Shown here: piece by piece, positions 25,588-33,708 of the stretch | How positions within the stretch are numbered: the stretch's first letter is position 1 | How the letters are laid out: the number at the start of each line of letters is the position of its first letter | Origin: Candidatus Thiodiazotropha sp. (ex Epidulcina cf. delphinae) | GTDB lineage: Bacteria; Pseudomonadota; Gammaproteobacteria; Chromatiales; Chromatiaceae | Direction: 5' to 3' | Assembly: GCA_025656455.1 (NCBI GenBank) | Contig: JAHXHS010000030.1 | Location: forward strand, 1-64,000 | DNA: 64,000 nt | Notes under the pieces: model-generated | Database searches by the model: none | Told to the model about the DNA's origin: nothing | The model's input: the letters and a program-made list of their open reading frames with translations, nothing else | Translations under genes and position numbers: made by a program

Positions 25588-27551
25588 ATCACCCGGTCAT
25601 TCCCGCCATCCACCGGTATCTGTGCGCCGGTTGTTTTGCTGAATCGCCGGTCGCAGAGTTCCATCGCCAGCTCGGCAACGTCCCTGCTGGTGATTTCGCT
25701 GCCGAGCAGATTGCGTCTCTTATAGTCCCCGACACTCATGCCATAATGTTTGGCGCGGGCTTCGAGGACCTCCCGTGTCCAGATACCGGTGTCGAAGACA
25801 GCGTCGGGATGGAGTGTGTTGATGCGGATGCCGTCGCTGGCCCACTCCAGGGCAACGATGCGCGCCAATTGTATGAGCGCTGCCTTAGAGGCTGAATAGG
25901 CGGCGGCCCCCTGGCCGGGCGCGGGGACGTTTTTGGAGCCGATTACCACCACCCGGCCGGCGCGGGGCGACAGCTTGAGATAGGGGTGGCATTCGCGCAG
26001 CAGTCTCAGGTTGGCATCCAGGTTGACCTGCATGACATGCCGCCAGGTATCGTCTTTCAGCTCGGCGACTGGGCAGCCGCCGGGAAAGATGCCGGCATTC
26101 AAAACCAGCATGTCCAGCCCGCCGAAGCGCAGGATTGTCTGTTCCAGAGCCTCCTGCACCGCCTCAGGGTCGGTGACGTTGCAGCTTATGCCGACAAAGT
26201 CTGCATCGGGGTGTTGATAGGCGATGGAAGCCTCTCTATCCAATCCCACCACGGCAGCGCCTCGCTTGAACATCGATTCGGCGCAGGCCTTGCCGATGCC
26301 TGACGCAGCGCCGGTGATCAGGGCCACCTCGCCCTGGAAGGGCGGGGGGTTATGGGTGTTGCGCAGCTTGGCCTGTTCCAGCTCCCAATACTCTACGTCG
26401 AAAATCGCCTGGGTGGGGAGGGCCTGCCATCCGCCCAGCATTTCGGCCCGCTGGATGATCGCCATGGTGTGACGATAGATATCGGCCACGATACCCGCTT
26501 CGCGGTTGCTTTTGCCGATGCTGAGCATGCCGAGTTGGGGGTCCAGAACCACCCTGGGGGCCGGGTCCAGCATCTCCACCGGTGCGCGAGAGGAGGGGGC
26601 GTGCTGTTCGAAATAGCGCTGATAATCGGCCACGAATTCGATGACCTCGGTGCCGATCATGGGGCGCTGCTTGGTGCGGATAACATGGTCGGGCGTTGCC
26701 GGCCCTCGTTGTGAGATCTCTTCAAGGTCTTGTCGTTGGCAGAAACTCAGTTCGAGGTCGCTGCGATGACTCTGCAGGATGACCGGAAATCCGGCGACGT
26801 TTGAGATCTCTTTACGCAGCTCCGCCAGGGTCTGCGGCTGACAACCTCGGTCCTTAACGTCGGTTGGCGGATCCCAGGCCCCCGACTGCTGCAAATAGCG
26901 TTCGGCTTCATCGACCAGTTGGATCATGCGCTCATAAGAGAGTTCGGCGTTCTCAGCGAAAGTGAACAGGCCATGATTCATCAACACCATGCCGAGGGTG
27001 CCCTGATGGGCCTCGTGGGAGAATCGTTCCGCGACCGATCGCGCCAGATCGAAACCCGGCATCACATAGGGTATGACAACCAGGCGGTCGCCATAGAGTT
27101 CGCGGATGCGTTGCTCTCCCTGCGGACTATTGGTCAGGGTGATGATGGCGTCTGCATGGGTATGGTCCACGTACTTGAACGGGAGCAGGGCGTGCAGGAT
27201 CGCCTCCACCGAGGCGGTGGGCGCCGCCGCCACCGTCTGATGGGTCTTCAACTGGTTGACCATCTCACTGTCGCTGAGGCTCTCCAGCTCGGCCAGTCTC
27301 AGCAGATGGGCCATACGAAGCGGGGTGAATCCGGCTGTTTCGATGGTTGCCAGGTCCCAACCGCTGCCCTTGACGTAAAGGATCTCCTCCTCTTCGCCGA
27401 ACAGGTTCGACTCATGGAGCTTCACTGAGGTATTGCCGCCGCCGTGCAGGACCAGGGACGGATCGGAACCCAACAGGCGGGAGCTGTAGACGCGAAGGTC
27501 CAGCTCGCTTTGACAGAGACCGGCTTCGGCTTTGCTCCAAAGGCTTTTCAT
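25584..27551 (-). CDS. Class II aldolase / short-chain dehydrogenase fusion
   Basis: The 655-residue protein fuses an N-terminal class II aldolase domain (about 15-390: LHGGGNTSVKLHE, metal-site DHTHADAIITLTN, LMNHGLFTFAEN) to a C-terminal short-chain dehydrogenase (about 410-655: TGAASGIGKA, LVLNAGIFPGG, active site YSASKAA). Fusions of this type include bifunctional rhamnulose-1-phosphate aldolase/lactaldehyde dehydrogenase, but no rhamnose genes are nearby, so the substrate is unknown. Its ATG overlaps the fabA stop by 4 bases, so it is translated with fabA. The stop codon is provided by the repeat at 25321-25587. Confidence 0.88.
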   Translation of the reverse strand: MKSLWSKAEAGLCQSELDLRVYSSRLLGSDPSLVLHGGGNTSVKLHESNLFGEEEEILYVKGSGWDLATIETAGFTPLRMAHLLRLAELESLSDSEMVNQLKTHQTVAAAPTASVEAILHALLPFKYVDHTHADAIITLTNSPQGEQRIRELYGDRLVVIPYVMPGFDLARSVAERFSHEAHQGTLGMVLMNHGLFTFAENAELSYERMIQLVDEAERYLQQSGAWDPPTDVKDRGCQPQTLAELRKEISNVAGFPVILQSHRSDLELSFCQRQDLEEISQRGPATPDHVIRTKQRPMIGTEVIEFVADYQRYFEQHAPSSRAPVEMLDPAPRVVLDPQLGMLSIGKSNREAGIVADIYRHTMAIIQRAEMLGGWQALPTQAIFDVEYWELEQAKLRNTHNPPPFQGEVALITGAASGIGKACAESMFKRGAAVVGLDREASIAYQHPDADFVGISCNVTDPEAVQEALEQTILRFGGLDMLVLNAGIFPGGCPVAELKDDTWRHVMQVNLDANLRLLRECHPYLKLSPRAGRVVVIGSKNVPAPGQGAAAYSASKAALIQLARIVALEWASDGIRINTLHPDAVFDTGIWTREVLEARAKHYGMSVGDYKRRNLLGSEITSRDVAELAMELCDRRFSKTTGAQIPVDGGNDRVI

Positions 27552-28072
27552 GTAGGGTCAAAATTATCGGTGGAGGTGAACAGGCCGACACGCAGATTCT
27601 TGGCGCTGTAGATATCCCGCCCATCCACTTTCATCACGCCATCGGCCACACCGAGCACCAGTCTGCGGGTGATGACGCGTTTGATATCGATGTGGTAGGT
27701 GACCAGCTTGGCCTTCGGCAGCACCTGTCCGGTGAATTTGACCTCACCGACGCCAAGGGCTCGTCCATGACCGGGATTGCCGATCCAGGCGAGGAAGAAG
27801 CCTACCAGTTGCCACATGGCGTCCAGTCCCAGACAGCCGGGCATCACCGGGTCGCCGGGAAAGTGGCAGTCGAAGAACCATAGCGTGGGGTCTATGTCCA
27901 ACTCTGCCATGATCTCCCCCTTGCCGAATGCGCCGCCTTGGTCGGCAATCTTGCTGACGCGGTCGATCATCAGCATGTTGGGGGTGGGCAATTGGGCATT
28001 GCCGGGGCCAAACATATCGCCATTGCCGCAACGCAACAGCTCATCGCGGGTAAAAGAACTCTGTTTGGTCAT
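27548..28072 (-). CDS. fabA: 3-hydroxydecanoyl-ACP dehydratase/isomerase
   Basis: FabA introduces the double bond in anaerobic unsaturated fatty acid synthesis. The 174-residue hot-dog protein carries LPTPNMLMIDRVSKI and the active-site stretch FFDCHFPGDPVMPGCLGLDA with His70 and Asp84. It usually lies beside fabB; here the coupled downstream gene is an aldolase/SDR fusion instead, with a 4-base overlap. No fabB is in the window. A promoter is expected in the 28073-28184 gap. Confidence 0.96.
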   Translation of the reverse strand: MTKQSSFTRDELLRCGNGDMFGPGNAQLPTPNMLMIDRVSKIADQGGAFGKGEIMAELDIDPTLWFFDCHFPGDPVMPGCLGLDAMWQLVGFFLAWIGNPGHGRALGVGEVKFTGQVLPKAKLVTYHIDIKRVITRRLVLGVADGVMKVDGRDIYSAKNLRVGLFTSTDNFDPT

Positions 28073-28184
28073 GCTGGTTGCGCCTCTTTGCCTGCAGCAT
28101 CCGCTCGGGGCGGAAAAACGGGGTAGTTTCCTCGTTCTTACTGGGTTGTGTCAAATCAATTTACCGGTCCGCCTGGTGAGACAT

Positions 28185-28205
28185 TAGTGTAGGACACTAC
28201 ACTAG
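28185..28205. repeat. 21-bp element footprint, TAGTGTA...CACTACACTAG
   Basis: TAGTGTAGGACACTACACTA plus G reads as the first bases of a type B element joined directly to its last bases (GGACACTACACTAG). The interior is missing, so it looks like an internal-deletion or excision scar. It lies between fabA and proS and ends 2 bases before the proS stop codon. Confidence 0.55.
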
Positions 28206-28207
28206 AA

Positions 28208-29923
28208 TCAAGTCAGGGAGGCGATGTGTTCGACGACATCAGGCAATGGGATATAGCTGTTTTCCGATTCCTTGCGCCCACGATACTCCACCTTGCCCTC
28301 ATCCAGCGACTTCTCTCCCACCACGATGCGATGGGGGATGCCGATCAGCTCCATGTCGGCGAACATGAAACCGGGCCGTACGTCACGGTCGTCGAGGAGC
28401 ACCTCGATGCCCGCCGCTTTGAATGCCGCGTAGAGGTTTTCCACCGTCTTCTTGACCCGTTCGGATTTTCCCATCTTCATCGGGCAGAGGGCGACCTGGA
28501 AAGGGGCCAGGGCGACAGGCCAGGTGATGCCCTTTTCATCATGGTGCTGTTCAATGGCTGCAGCGACGATCCGGGTCACGCCGATGCCGTAACAGCCCAT
28601 GGTCATCACCACTGCCTTGCCGTTCTCATCCAACACTGTGGCGTTCAGGGCCTCGCTGTATTTTTTGCCCAACTGGAAGATGTGGCCTACTTCGATACCG
28701 CGAGCGATGGTCAGGACCCCTTTCCCGTCCGGGCTGGGATCGCCCTCGCGGACGTTACGCAGATCGGCGATCTGTGCAGGCTCTGCCAGATCCCTGCCCC
28801 AGTTGATCGAGAAGTAGTGTTTTCCATCCTGGTTGGCGCCGGCGCTGAAATCGGCCATTGACGCTACGCTGCGGTCGACGATGAACGGGAGGGGCAGGTT
28901 CACCGGCCCGAGGGAGCCGGGCCCGGCGCCCACAGCGGCGCGGATCTCCTCCTCGCTGGCAAAACAGAGGGGGGTGGCGACCTGGGGCAGCTTTTCGGCC
29001 TTGATCTCATTCAGTTCATGGTCACCCCGCACCAGCAGGGCAACTAGGCCGGAATCCGAATCCCCGGCGGACTTCACCACCAGGGTCTTGACGGTTTGCT
29101 CGATCGGTTGATCGAACTGCTCCACCAGCTCCTGGATGGTCTTGGCATTCGGGGTATCGACCAGCGTCATGTCGTCGCCGGGAGCCGGGCGATCAGCGGT
29201 CTGGGCGACGGCCTCGGCCAGTTCCACATTGGCGGCATAGTCGCTCTCGGTGGAGAAGGCGATGGCATCCTCGCCGGCCTCGGCCAGGACATGAAACTCA
29301 TGGGAGGCGCTGCCGCCGATGCTGCCGGTGTCCGCGGCCACCGGGCGGAAATCGAGACCGCAGCGGGAGAAGATGCGCGAGTAGGCCTGATGCATGGCAG
29401 CGTAGGTCTGTTGCAGCGATGCCTGGTCGAGATGGAAAGAGTAGGCGTCTTTCATCAGGAATTCACGCGCCCGCATGATGCCGAAACGGGGCCGCACCTC
29501 GTCGCGGAATTTGCTCTGGATCTGGTAGAAATTGACCGGCAGTTGCTTGTAGCTGCGCAGTTCGTTGCGCGCCAGATCGGTAATGATCTCTTCGTGGGTG
29601 GGGCCGTAACAGAACTCCCGGTTATGTCGATCGTGGAAGCTCAACAGGGCCGGACCGTATTGGCTCCAGCGGCCCGATTCCTGCCATAGCTCGGCGGGTT
29701 GCACGGTGGGCATCAAGAGTTCCAGCGCGCCTGCCCGGTCCATCTCCTCGCGTACGATAGTCTCCACTTTACGCAATACCCGCAGGCCGAGAGGCAACCA
29801 AGTGTAGAGACCGGCGGCCAGTTTACGGATCATACCGGCGCGCAGCATCAGCTTGTGGCTGGCGATCTCGGCGTCGGCAGGGGTTTCCTTAACGGTGTGA
29901 AGCGGGAACTGGGAAGTACGCAT
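28208..29923 (-). CDS. proS: Prolyl-tRNA synthetase, bacterial type
   Basis: ProS charges tRNA-Pro. The 571-residue protein is the bacterial form with an inserted editing domain between about residues 225 and 390. N-terminal RTSQFPLHTVKETPADAEIA, motif 2 FRDEVRPRFGIMRAREFLMK and motif 3 GCYGIGVTRIVAAAIEQ are intact. The C-terminal anticodon-binding part includes LLDDRDVRPGFMFADMELIG. The gene is monocistronic and is read towards fabA. Confidence 0.97.
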   Translation of the reverse strand: MRTSQFPLHTVKETPADAEIASHKLMLRAGMIRKLAAGLYTWLPLGLRVLRKVETIVREEMDRAGALELLMPTVQPAELWQESGRWSQYGPALLSFHDRHNREFCYGPTHEEIITDLARNELRSYKQLPVNFYQIQSKFRDEVRPRFGIMRAREFLMKDAYSFHLDQASLQQTYAAMHQAYSRIFSRCGLDFRPVAADTGSIGGSASHEFHVLAEAGEDAIAFSTESDYAANVELAEAVAQTADRPAPGDDMTLVDTPNAKTIQELVEQFDQPIEQTVKTLVVKSAGDSDSGLVALLVRGDHELNEIKAEKLPQVATPLCFASEEEIRAAVGAGPGSLGPVNLPLPFIVDRSVASMADFSAGANQDGKHYFSINWGRDLAEPAQIADLRNVREGDPSPDGKGVLTIARGIEVGHIFQLGKKYSEALNATVLDENGKAVVMTMGCYGIGVTRIVAAAIEQHHDEKGITWPVALAPFQVALCPMKMGKSERVKKTVENLYAAFKAAGIEVLLDDRDVRPGFMFADMELIGIPHRIVVGEKSLDEGKVEYRGRKESENSYIPLPDVVEHIASLT

Positions 29924-30014
29924 GGCGATAAAGCAACCTGATTAGCGAAAAAGCGTAATTCTATCCCGCATCGTCCCATGGGTCACGGATAAGATGTTTA
30001 TCGATCCGTAATGA

Positions 30015-30482
30015 GTCCGCAAATAAACGCGAATTAACGCAAATGGGTTTATCTCGTTTTTTACGCCACCACTTCATACCGCGGTCATGGCGCTACAAGT
30101 CGCCTGCTAATCTCAGAGCGGGTGGCACGATGAAAATCCTCCTAGTGTGGTGTAACGTATAAACTGTACCAATCAGCGAGACGCTAAGCCGTTAGCTGCT
30201 AGGCGCGTTGCGCCGGGAATGGCGCGCCCTTTCCAAGCCACGCAACAACGCAGATGACGGCTTAGCGTCTCGCCCGAAGGGAGGCCCGTCAATGCCTCAA
30301 TCCTGCGTTGCAGCGCTTGACAAGGGCGCTGCCATTGCCTGCGCGCTGCGCCTGGTCTTGAGGCATTGACGGGCCTCTGATTGGTACAGTTTATACGTTA
30401 CACCACACTAGTGTCTCACCATCGCAGGCGTTGATTTAACAATATTGTATTAATTTGCGTTTATTCGCGTTCATTTGCGGAC
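30015..30482. repeat. Palindromic element interrupted by a type A element
   Basis: GTCCGCAAATAAACGCGAAT at 30015 and ATTCGCGTTCATTTGCGGAC near 30463 are inverted arms of about 30 bp. Between them sits the type A element at 30143-30411 plus some flanking sequence. The arms probably belonged to one older hairpin element that received the A element, giving another nested case. The remaining 29924-30142 DNA contains no gene. Confidence 0.5.
30143..30411. repeat. TAG-ended double-hairpin element (type A, copy 3, inverted)
   Basis: A 269-bp copy in the opposite orientation to those at 22068 and 25321: the GAGACGCTAAGCCGT hairpin comes first and the GGCCCGTCAATGCCTC hairpin second, with the pivot reading GCCCGAAGGG. 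The 34-bp ends are identical to those of the other A copies. Both junctions are CTAG. It lies between proS and the MNIO gene. Confidence 0.85.
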
Positions 30483-30556
30483 TTAAATTTATGTTTGATT
30501 TTTTTACCAGCCCGATGCTGTCTTGGTCCCCGGTCGGCGGCCAGGTGAGTTCCGCT

Positions 30557-32017
30557 TCAATGGTAGAGTGGTTGTGTTTCGAAGGATTTGTCGATCGGCG
30601 GTGTGATTTCGGCTTCATAGTCGGCAGGGGTGAGATTTTCAGGCAGGTCTCCCCGCGCCAGGGCATCCAGCAGTTTATTCGGGTCCACCGAGAAAGAGAC
30701 TCGCCTCGATCGGCCGTCTGCAATAACGTCAATGGCGGTGATTTCATAGTTCAACAGTTCGTCAAGATAGGGGATATCCAGTTCGAGCGAGTTGATGTAA
30801 TCGGCGAAATTTCTGGCCTCTGCAGCGGCGAATCGCTGTGGTTTGATGGTAAGGCAGTAGTCGGTCACCAATTGATCGAAAGCCTCTTCATGGAGGTTCA
30901 GCAATAACAGTCTGATGCTCATGCGAAGATTGGCAACCACGGCGCTCAACCTGAATTTATGGTTGAGGGTTCTGATCAACGGGACCGCCGGGTCCTGGGC
31001 CAGTTGTTTTCCCAGCGGGGTGGTCGGGAGGTCATCTGATAAGATTGCGTTGGCCAGGGCATTCTCCCACTCAGTGGGGGAAGCGGTGTCATCCATTTCC
31101 AGGACCGGGGGCGATGAACGTCGAATCGAATCGTCTGGTTGCGGCGGCGAGCATCGCAGCGCCCAGAGTTCGTTCAGTTCGTCGACGGCCCGGCGCACGC
31201 CGTCTAGCCCGAACTTAGGCAGATAGGCCGGTAGTAGCTCGAAGATAACGGCCCCAAGGTTAGGGAGATGGGGAATGAGTCGATGCGCCCACGTGATAAC
31301 CGGCCTGGGAATCTCCCCCGAGTGGGCGTCAAGCCAGTAGTCGCCATATTTCACGCCACCCGCCAGATGAATTTCCCAAACACGCTCCAACGGTATCTCA
31401 CTCAGAAACGCCTCTACCCCCTGGCGTCCATTGCGTTCATTCGTCCAGATGTTGTGCAGATCGAGCAGAATACCGCAATCGGCACGCTCGACCACGGCGG
31501 CGGTGAAGGCGCCGTCGCTCATCTGTCCATGCCTCGATTTCAGGTAATTGGTCGGGGTCTCCACGGCAAACGGTACTGGCAGCGACTGGGACACGCTGCG
31601 AATGGTTCGTGTCGCGGCTTCGACGCCGGCGGGAGTGGCGAGAGGAGGGAGAAAGAACCCTGTCTGATAGACCTCCCCATCAGGATCTTGCGCTTCATTG
31701 AACACCAGGTGCTCGCTGGCCCAAGCTGCATCGATGGCCTCAATCGCTTCGCGGAACGGTTCGAGATGGCGAGGGTCGGGGATGCGTGAGCCGCCGACCG
31801 GAAAGCCGACGCCGTGTACGATCTTTTTTTGCGGCAGGGCATTCAGACGCTCGAGCAGGTCCAATTGGTTGACATAGGGCTGGGATCGCCGGGAGAAATA
31901 GCGCCACAACGCCTGTGGCTCCAGCTCCAAAACCTGAACGTTTCCATCCCGGGACTCGAACAGAGGTTCGAGTCCCGGGATATAGACTAGACCGATACCG
32001 AGATCTGCTGGTTTCAA
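30557..32017 (-). CDS. DUF692 multinuclear iron oxidase (MNIO) with extra C-terminal domain
   Basis: The N-terminal about 285 residues are a DUF692 TIM-barrel: IVHGVGFPVGG (His68), SEHLVFNE (His103), FAVETPTNYL (Glu153), ILLDLHNIWTNERNG (Asp186, His188, Asn189), EIHLAGG (His217), WLDAHSGE (Asp230, His232) and VIFELLP. DUF692 enzymes use iron to modify cysteine-containing ribosomal peptides. Residues about 320-486 form a second helical domain (IPYLDELLNYEIT, FADYINSLELD) that resembles the separate partner proteins of such systems; that match is tentative. The start is a TTG at 32017 overlapping the stop of the CANCH peptide gene, so the pair is tightly coupled. Confidence 0.82.
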   Translation of the reverse strand: MKPADLGIGLVYIPGLEPLFESRDGNVQVLELEPQALWRYFSRRSQPYVNQLDLLERLNALPQKKIVHGVGFPVGGSRIPDPRHLEPFREAIEAIDAAWASEHLVFNEAQDPDGEVYQTGFFLPPLATPAGVEAATRTIRSVSQSLPVPFAVETPTNYLKSRHGQMSDGAFTAAVVERADCGILLDLHNIWTNERNGRQGVEAFLSEIPLERVWEIHLAGGVKYGDYWLDAHSGEIPRPVITWAHRLIPHLPNLGAVIFELLPAYLPKFGLDGVRRAVDELNELWALRCSPPQPDDSIRRSSPPVLEMDDTASPTEWENALANAILSDDLPTTPLGKQLAQDPAVPLIRTLNHKFRLSAVVANLRMSIRLLLLNLHEEAFDQLVTDYCLTIKPQRFAAAEARNFADYINSLELDIPYLDELLNYEITAIDVIADGRSRRVSFSVDPNKLLDALARGDLPENLTPADYEAEITPPIDKSFETQPLYH

Positions 32018-32256
32018 CGTCCGATCAATTCGGCTTGGCTGTGGACTTTGAGCTTGGTGTCGACGATGAACCGCTTTTCGATATCAAAGCGGATGTCATG
32101 GCCCGAGTGGCAATTGGCGCAGCCCAACTGATCCAGGACGGACTCGGTGATCTTTTGCATTTGCTTGAGATCGAAAGCGACTTTGGCGGGAATGGTGACT
32201 CGCACCACGTTGGCGTGTAGCGCTTCCTTTTCGATTCTGAGTGTTGGGTCTTCCAT
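32014..32256 (-). CDS. 80-residue CANCH-motif peptide, possible MNIO substrate
   Basis: The protein begins MEDPTLRIEKEALHANVVRV, then TIPAKVAFDLKQMQ, and carries LGCANCHSGHDIRF with Cys46, Cys49, His50 and His53. CxxCH resembles a haem c site, but there is no signal peptide, so covalent haem attachment is unlikely. A good GGAGATT ribosome-binding site lies before the ATG at 32256. It is immediately upstream of and coupled to the DUF692 gene. A cysteine-bearing peptide in this position fits the substrate or precursor role known for other MNIO systems; this is inference. Confidence 0.65.
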   Translation of the reverse strand: MEDPTLRIEKEALHANVVRVTIPAKVAFDLKQMQKITESVLDQLGCANCHSGHDIRFDIEKRFIVDTKLKVHSQAELIGR

Positions 32257-32313
32257 ACATCAATCTCCTTATCGTTATTACATAACAGATGTAGATCATT
32301 AAGATTCCATGTC

Positions 32314-32337
32314 ATCGGAACTGACTCCTGTTCCGAT
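32314..32337. promoter_or_regulatory. Inverted repeat upstream of the peptide/MNIO unit
   Basis: ATCGGAAC (32314-32321) and GTTCCGAT (32330-32337) are perfect 8-bp arms around an 8-bp spacer. They lie about 60 bp upstream of the peptide start codon on the minus strand. There is no adjacent T-run, so an operator is more likely than a terminator. No regulator gene is next to it. Confidence 0.35.
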
Positions 32338-32421
32338 AGCTACCAAGCATAACCCGGTAGGAGGCAATGTCAAACTGAAGACTCGAATCGAGTTGTGGGT
32401 CAGCGATCCCCGGACAGCGCA

Positions 32422-32637
32422 TCAATCCTTCATCGAGACGGCATGGGTCTCTTCGATATAAGCGATTTCGGCATCCGTCAGTTCGATGTTGTCGTAACCG
32501 GTGATCATCGTCTTGATATAGTGGACCGCCGTTTTTCCCGTGGTGGTCATGTAGATATGGATGATCACGAATGTCCCCATCAGAATAGCGGCGGCGGTGT
32601 GCAGCAAGGCGATCAGCTCGGGGTTTGCCTTTTATCC
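32422..32637 (-). pseudogene. Truncated cytochrome b561-type membrane subunit, C-terminal piece
   Basis: The minus strand reads ANPELIALLHTAAAILMGTF, then VIIHIYMTTTGKTAVHYIKT and ends with EETHAVSMKD. This is a typical C-terminal helix and tail of b561-domain subunits of thiosulfate- or formate-type oxidoreductases, with a haem-ligand-like His. Just upstream in frame is TAA, and no earlier helices are found, so the 5' part of the gene has been lost. A 61-residue ORF inside it is not expected to be functional alone. Confidence 0.6.
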
Positions 32638-32674
32638 GCTATGGGTGTTGAAAACCGGCCCAAGGCGTTACGGG

Positions 32675-33019
32675 CTAAAATGTTCCGCCATTCCAGCCCC
32701 AAAGGTGGCGTTCGGCGTTGCTGAACTCGATATAGACCCTCTCCTTGGGGATCTGCAATTGCCGCTGTATGAGATCGCACAGAACCTGGGAGAATTCACC
32801 CGTCCTCTCGCCGGGCAGGCCGATGCTTTTCAGTTCGAGGTAAGCCGAACTCGCCGATGTTCCCGCAAACAGCATATCGGGATTGAACTCGTAGCTGACC
32901 ATGACATACCCTTCAGGCTTCCCCAGCATATCGGCGACCGTTGCGGAGGCCTGTTCGATAAAGCCGGCTGGATCGTTCTGATCCATCTCCCGGTTGGTGG
33001 TGATTTTGAGTAACGGCAT
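32675..33019 (-). CDS. MIF/tautomerase-family protein
   Basis: The 114-residue protein starts MPLLKITTNREMDQNDPAGF; after Met removal Pro1 would be the catalytic base of the tautomerase superfamily. Length and the segments YVMVSYEFNPDMLFAGTSAS, AYLELKSIGLPG and RVYIEFSNAERHLWGWNGGT match the MIF-like group (phenylpyruvate tautomerase-related). The physiological substrate in bacteria is unknown. It ends 37 bp before the cytochrome remnant and follows the DUF4124 gene with a 3-base gap, so those two are probably cotranscribed. Confidence 0.88.
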   Translation of the reverse strand: MPLLKITTNREMDQNDPAGFIEQASATVADMLGKPEGYVMVSYEFNPDMLFAGTSASSAYLELKSIGLPGERTGEFSQVLCDLIQRQLQIPKERVYIEFSNAERHLWGWNGGTF

Positions 33020-33022
33020 GGG

Positions 33023-33469
33023 TTAATAACTCTTGCAATATTCCTTGATCTGATCTCTGGCCTGTTGCATCCGTTTTTGGCGATTCTCTTCGGTAAGGCG
33101 CACATACTCATCGCCTGTTTTATAGAGCCGGTTGCCCAGGGCGGTCAATTGTTGCAGGTTTTTCCGCGCCGCGCCGCAGTTCTTTTTGTTGGTCGCTTGT
33201 TCTTCCGCCTGCTCCTTTTCCTCGGACTTTTTCAGCGCCCGGTCCTCTTCGCTGTCCGCCAGCCGCTGGCGCAGATTCTGGAGTCTTTCTTTCGAGACCT
33301 CGGCGTCGCTGGAGGGGGCGCTTTTGATTTTTACCGTCTCGGCCTTGACGTCAGGGGGGGGTGTCTGTGAATAGGTGACGACACCGTCCTCGCTTACCCA
33401 TCGATAGGTTTCAGCCGATGCCGGATTGAAAAAAAGCACTAAAAGAGCGAAGAGGAGGCGCTGTTTCAC
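33023..33469 (-). CDS. DUF4124-domain exported protein
   Basis: The 148-residue protein has a signal peptide (MKQRLLFALLVLFFNPASA) followed by the DUF4124 signature ETYRWVSEDGVVTYSQTPPP. The rest (about 55-148) is a charged coiled-coil-like region (LQNLRQRLADSEEDRALKKS), with cysteines near positions 98 and 145 that could pair in the periplasm. DUF4124 proteins are common and uncharacterised in gammaproteobacteria. It is three bases upstream of the MIF-like gene. Confidence 0.88.
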   Translation of the reverse strand: MKQRLLFALLVLFFNPASAETYRWVSEDGVVTYSQTPPPDVKAETVKIKSAPSSDAEVSKERLQNLRQRLADSEEDRALKKSEEKEQAEEQATNKKNCGAARKNLQQLTALGNRLYKTGDEYVRLTEENRQKRMQQARDQIKEYCKSY

Positions 33470-33618
33470 GGATGGATCCCTGTGGGTCGTGGTTTACCGG
33501 TTCAGGATCATTATGGAGCATGAGACGTGAATGGCAAGCGGTGACGGGGCGCAGAGCCAAAAAGGGCGCCCAACCCTCCTTTTTGTCAGGGTTAGGGTTA
33601 GTAAAGGGAGATATGTGC

Positions 33619-33648
33619 TTGACCTGTAAAGGCAGTATTTAGTATTTT
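33619..33648 (+). promoter_or_regulatory. Possible promoter of ilvI
   Basis: TTGACC at 33619-33624 and TATTTT at 33643-33648 are separated by 18 bases and lie 61 bp upstream of the ilvI GTG start. No attenuator-like leader peptide rich in Leu/Val/Ile was found in this short gap. Confidence 0.3.
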
Positions 33649-33708
33649 GCACTGTTTCGATATTGTTTAGTGTCCGATGAGAGCATCGGCGCAATTGGAG
33701 GCATTAAG

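Noticed and set aside
18710..30411. Tn3-like elements, suggested by the 34-bp inverted ends
   Set aside because: Tn3 ends start GGGG and make 5-bp target duplications; here junctions are TA/CTAG and copies share them directly.
32014..32256. The CANCH peptide as a c-type cytochrome
   Set aside because: CxxCH is present, but there is no signal peptide and the protein is too small and charged for a typical cytochrome c.
33590..33602. Telomere-like GGGTTAGGGTTAG
   Set aside because: Only two units, in an intergenic gap of a bacterial chromosome; most likely chance.
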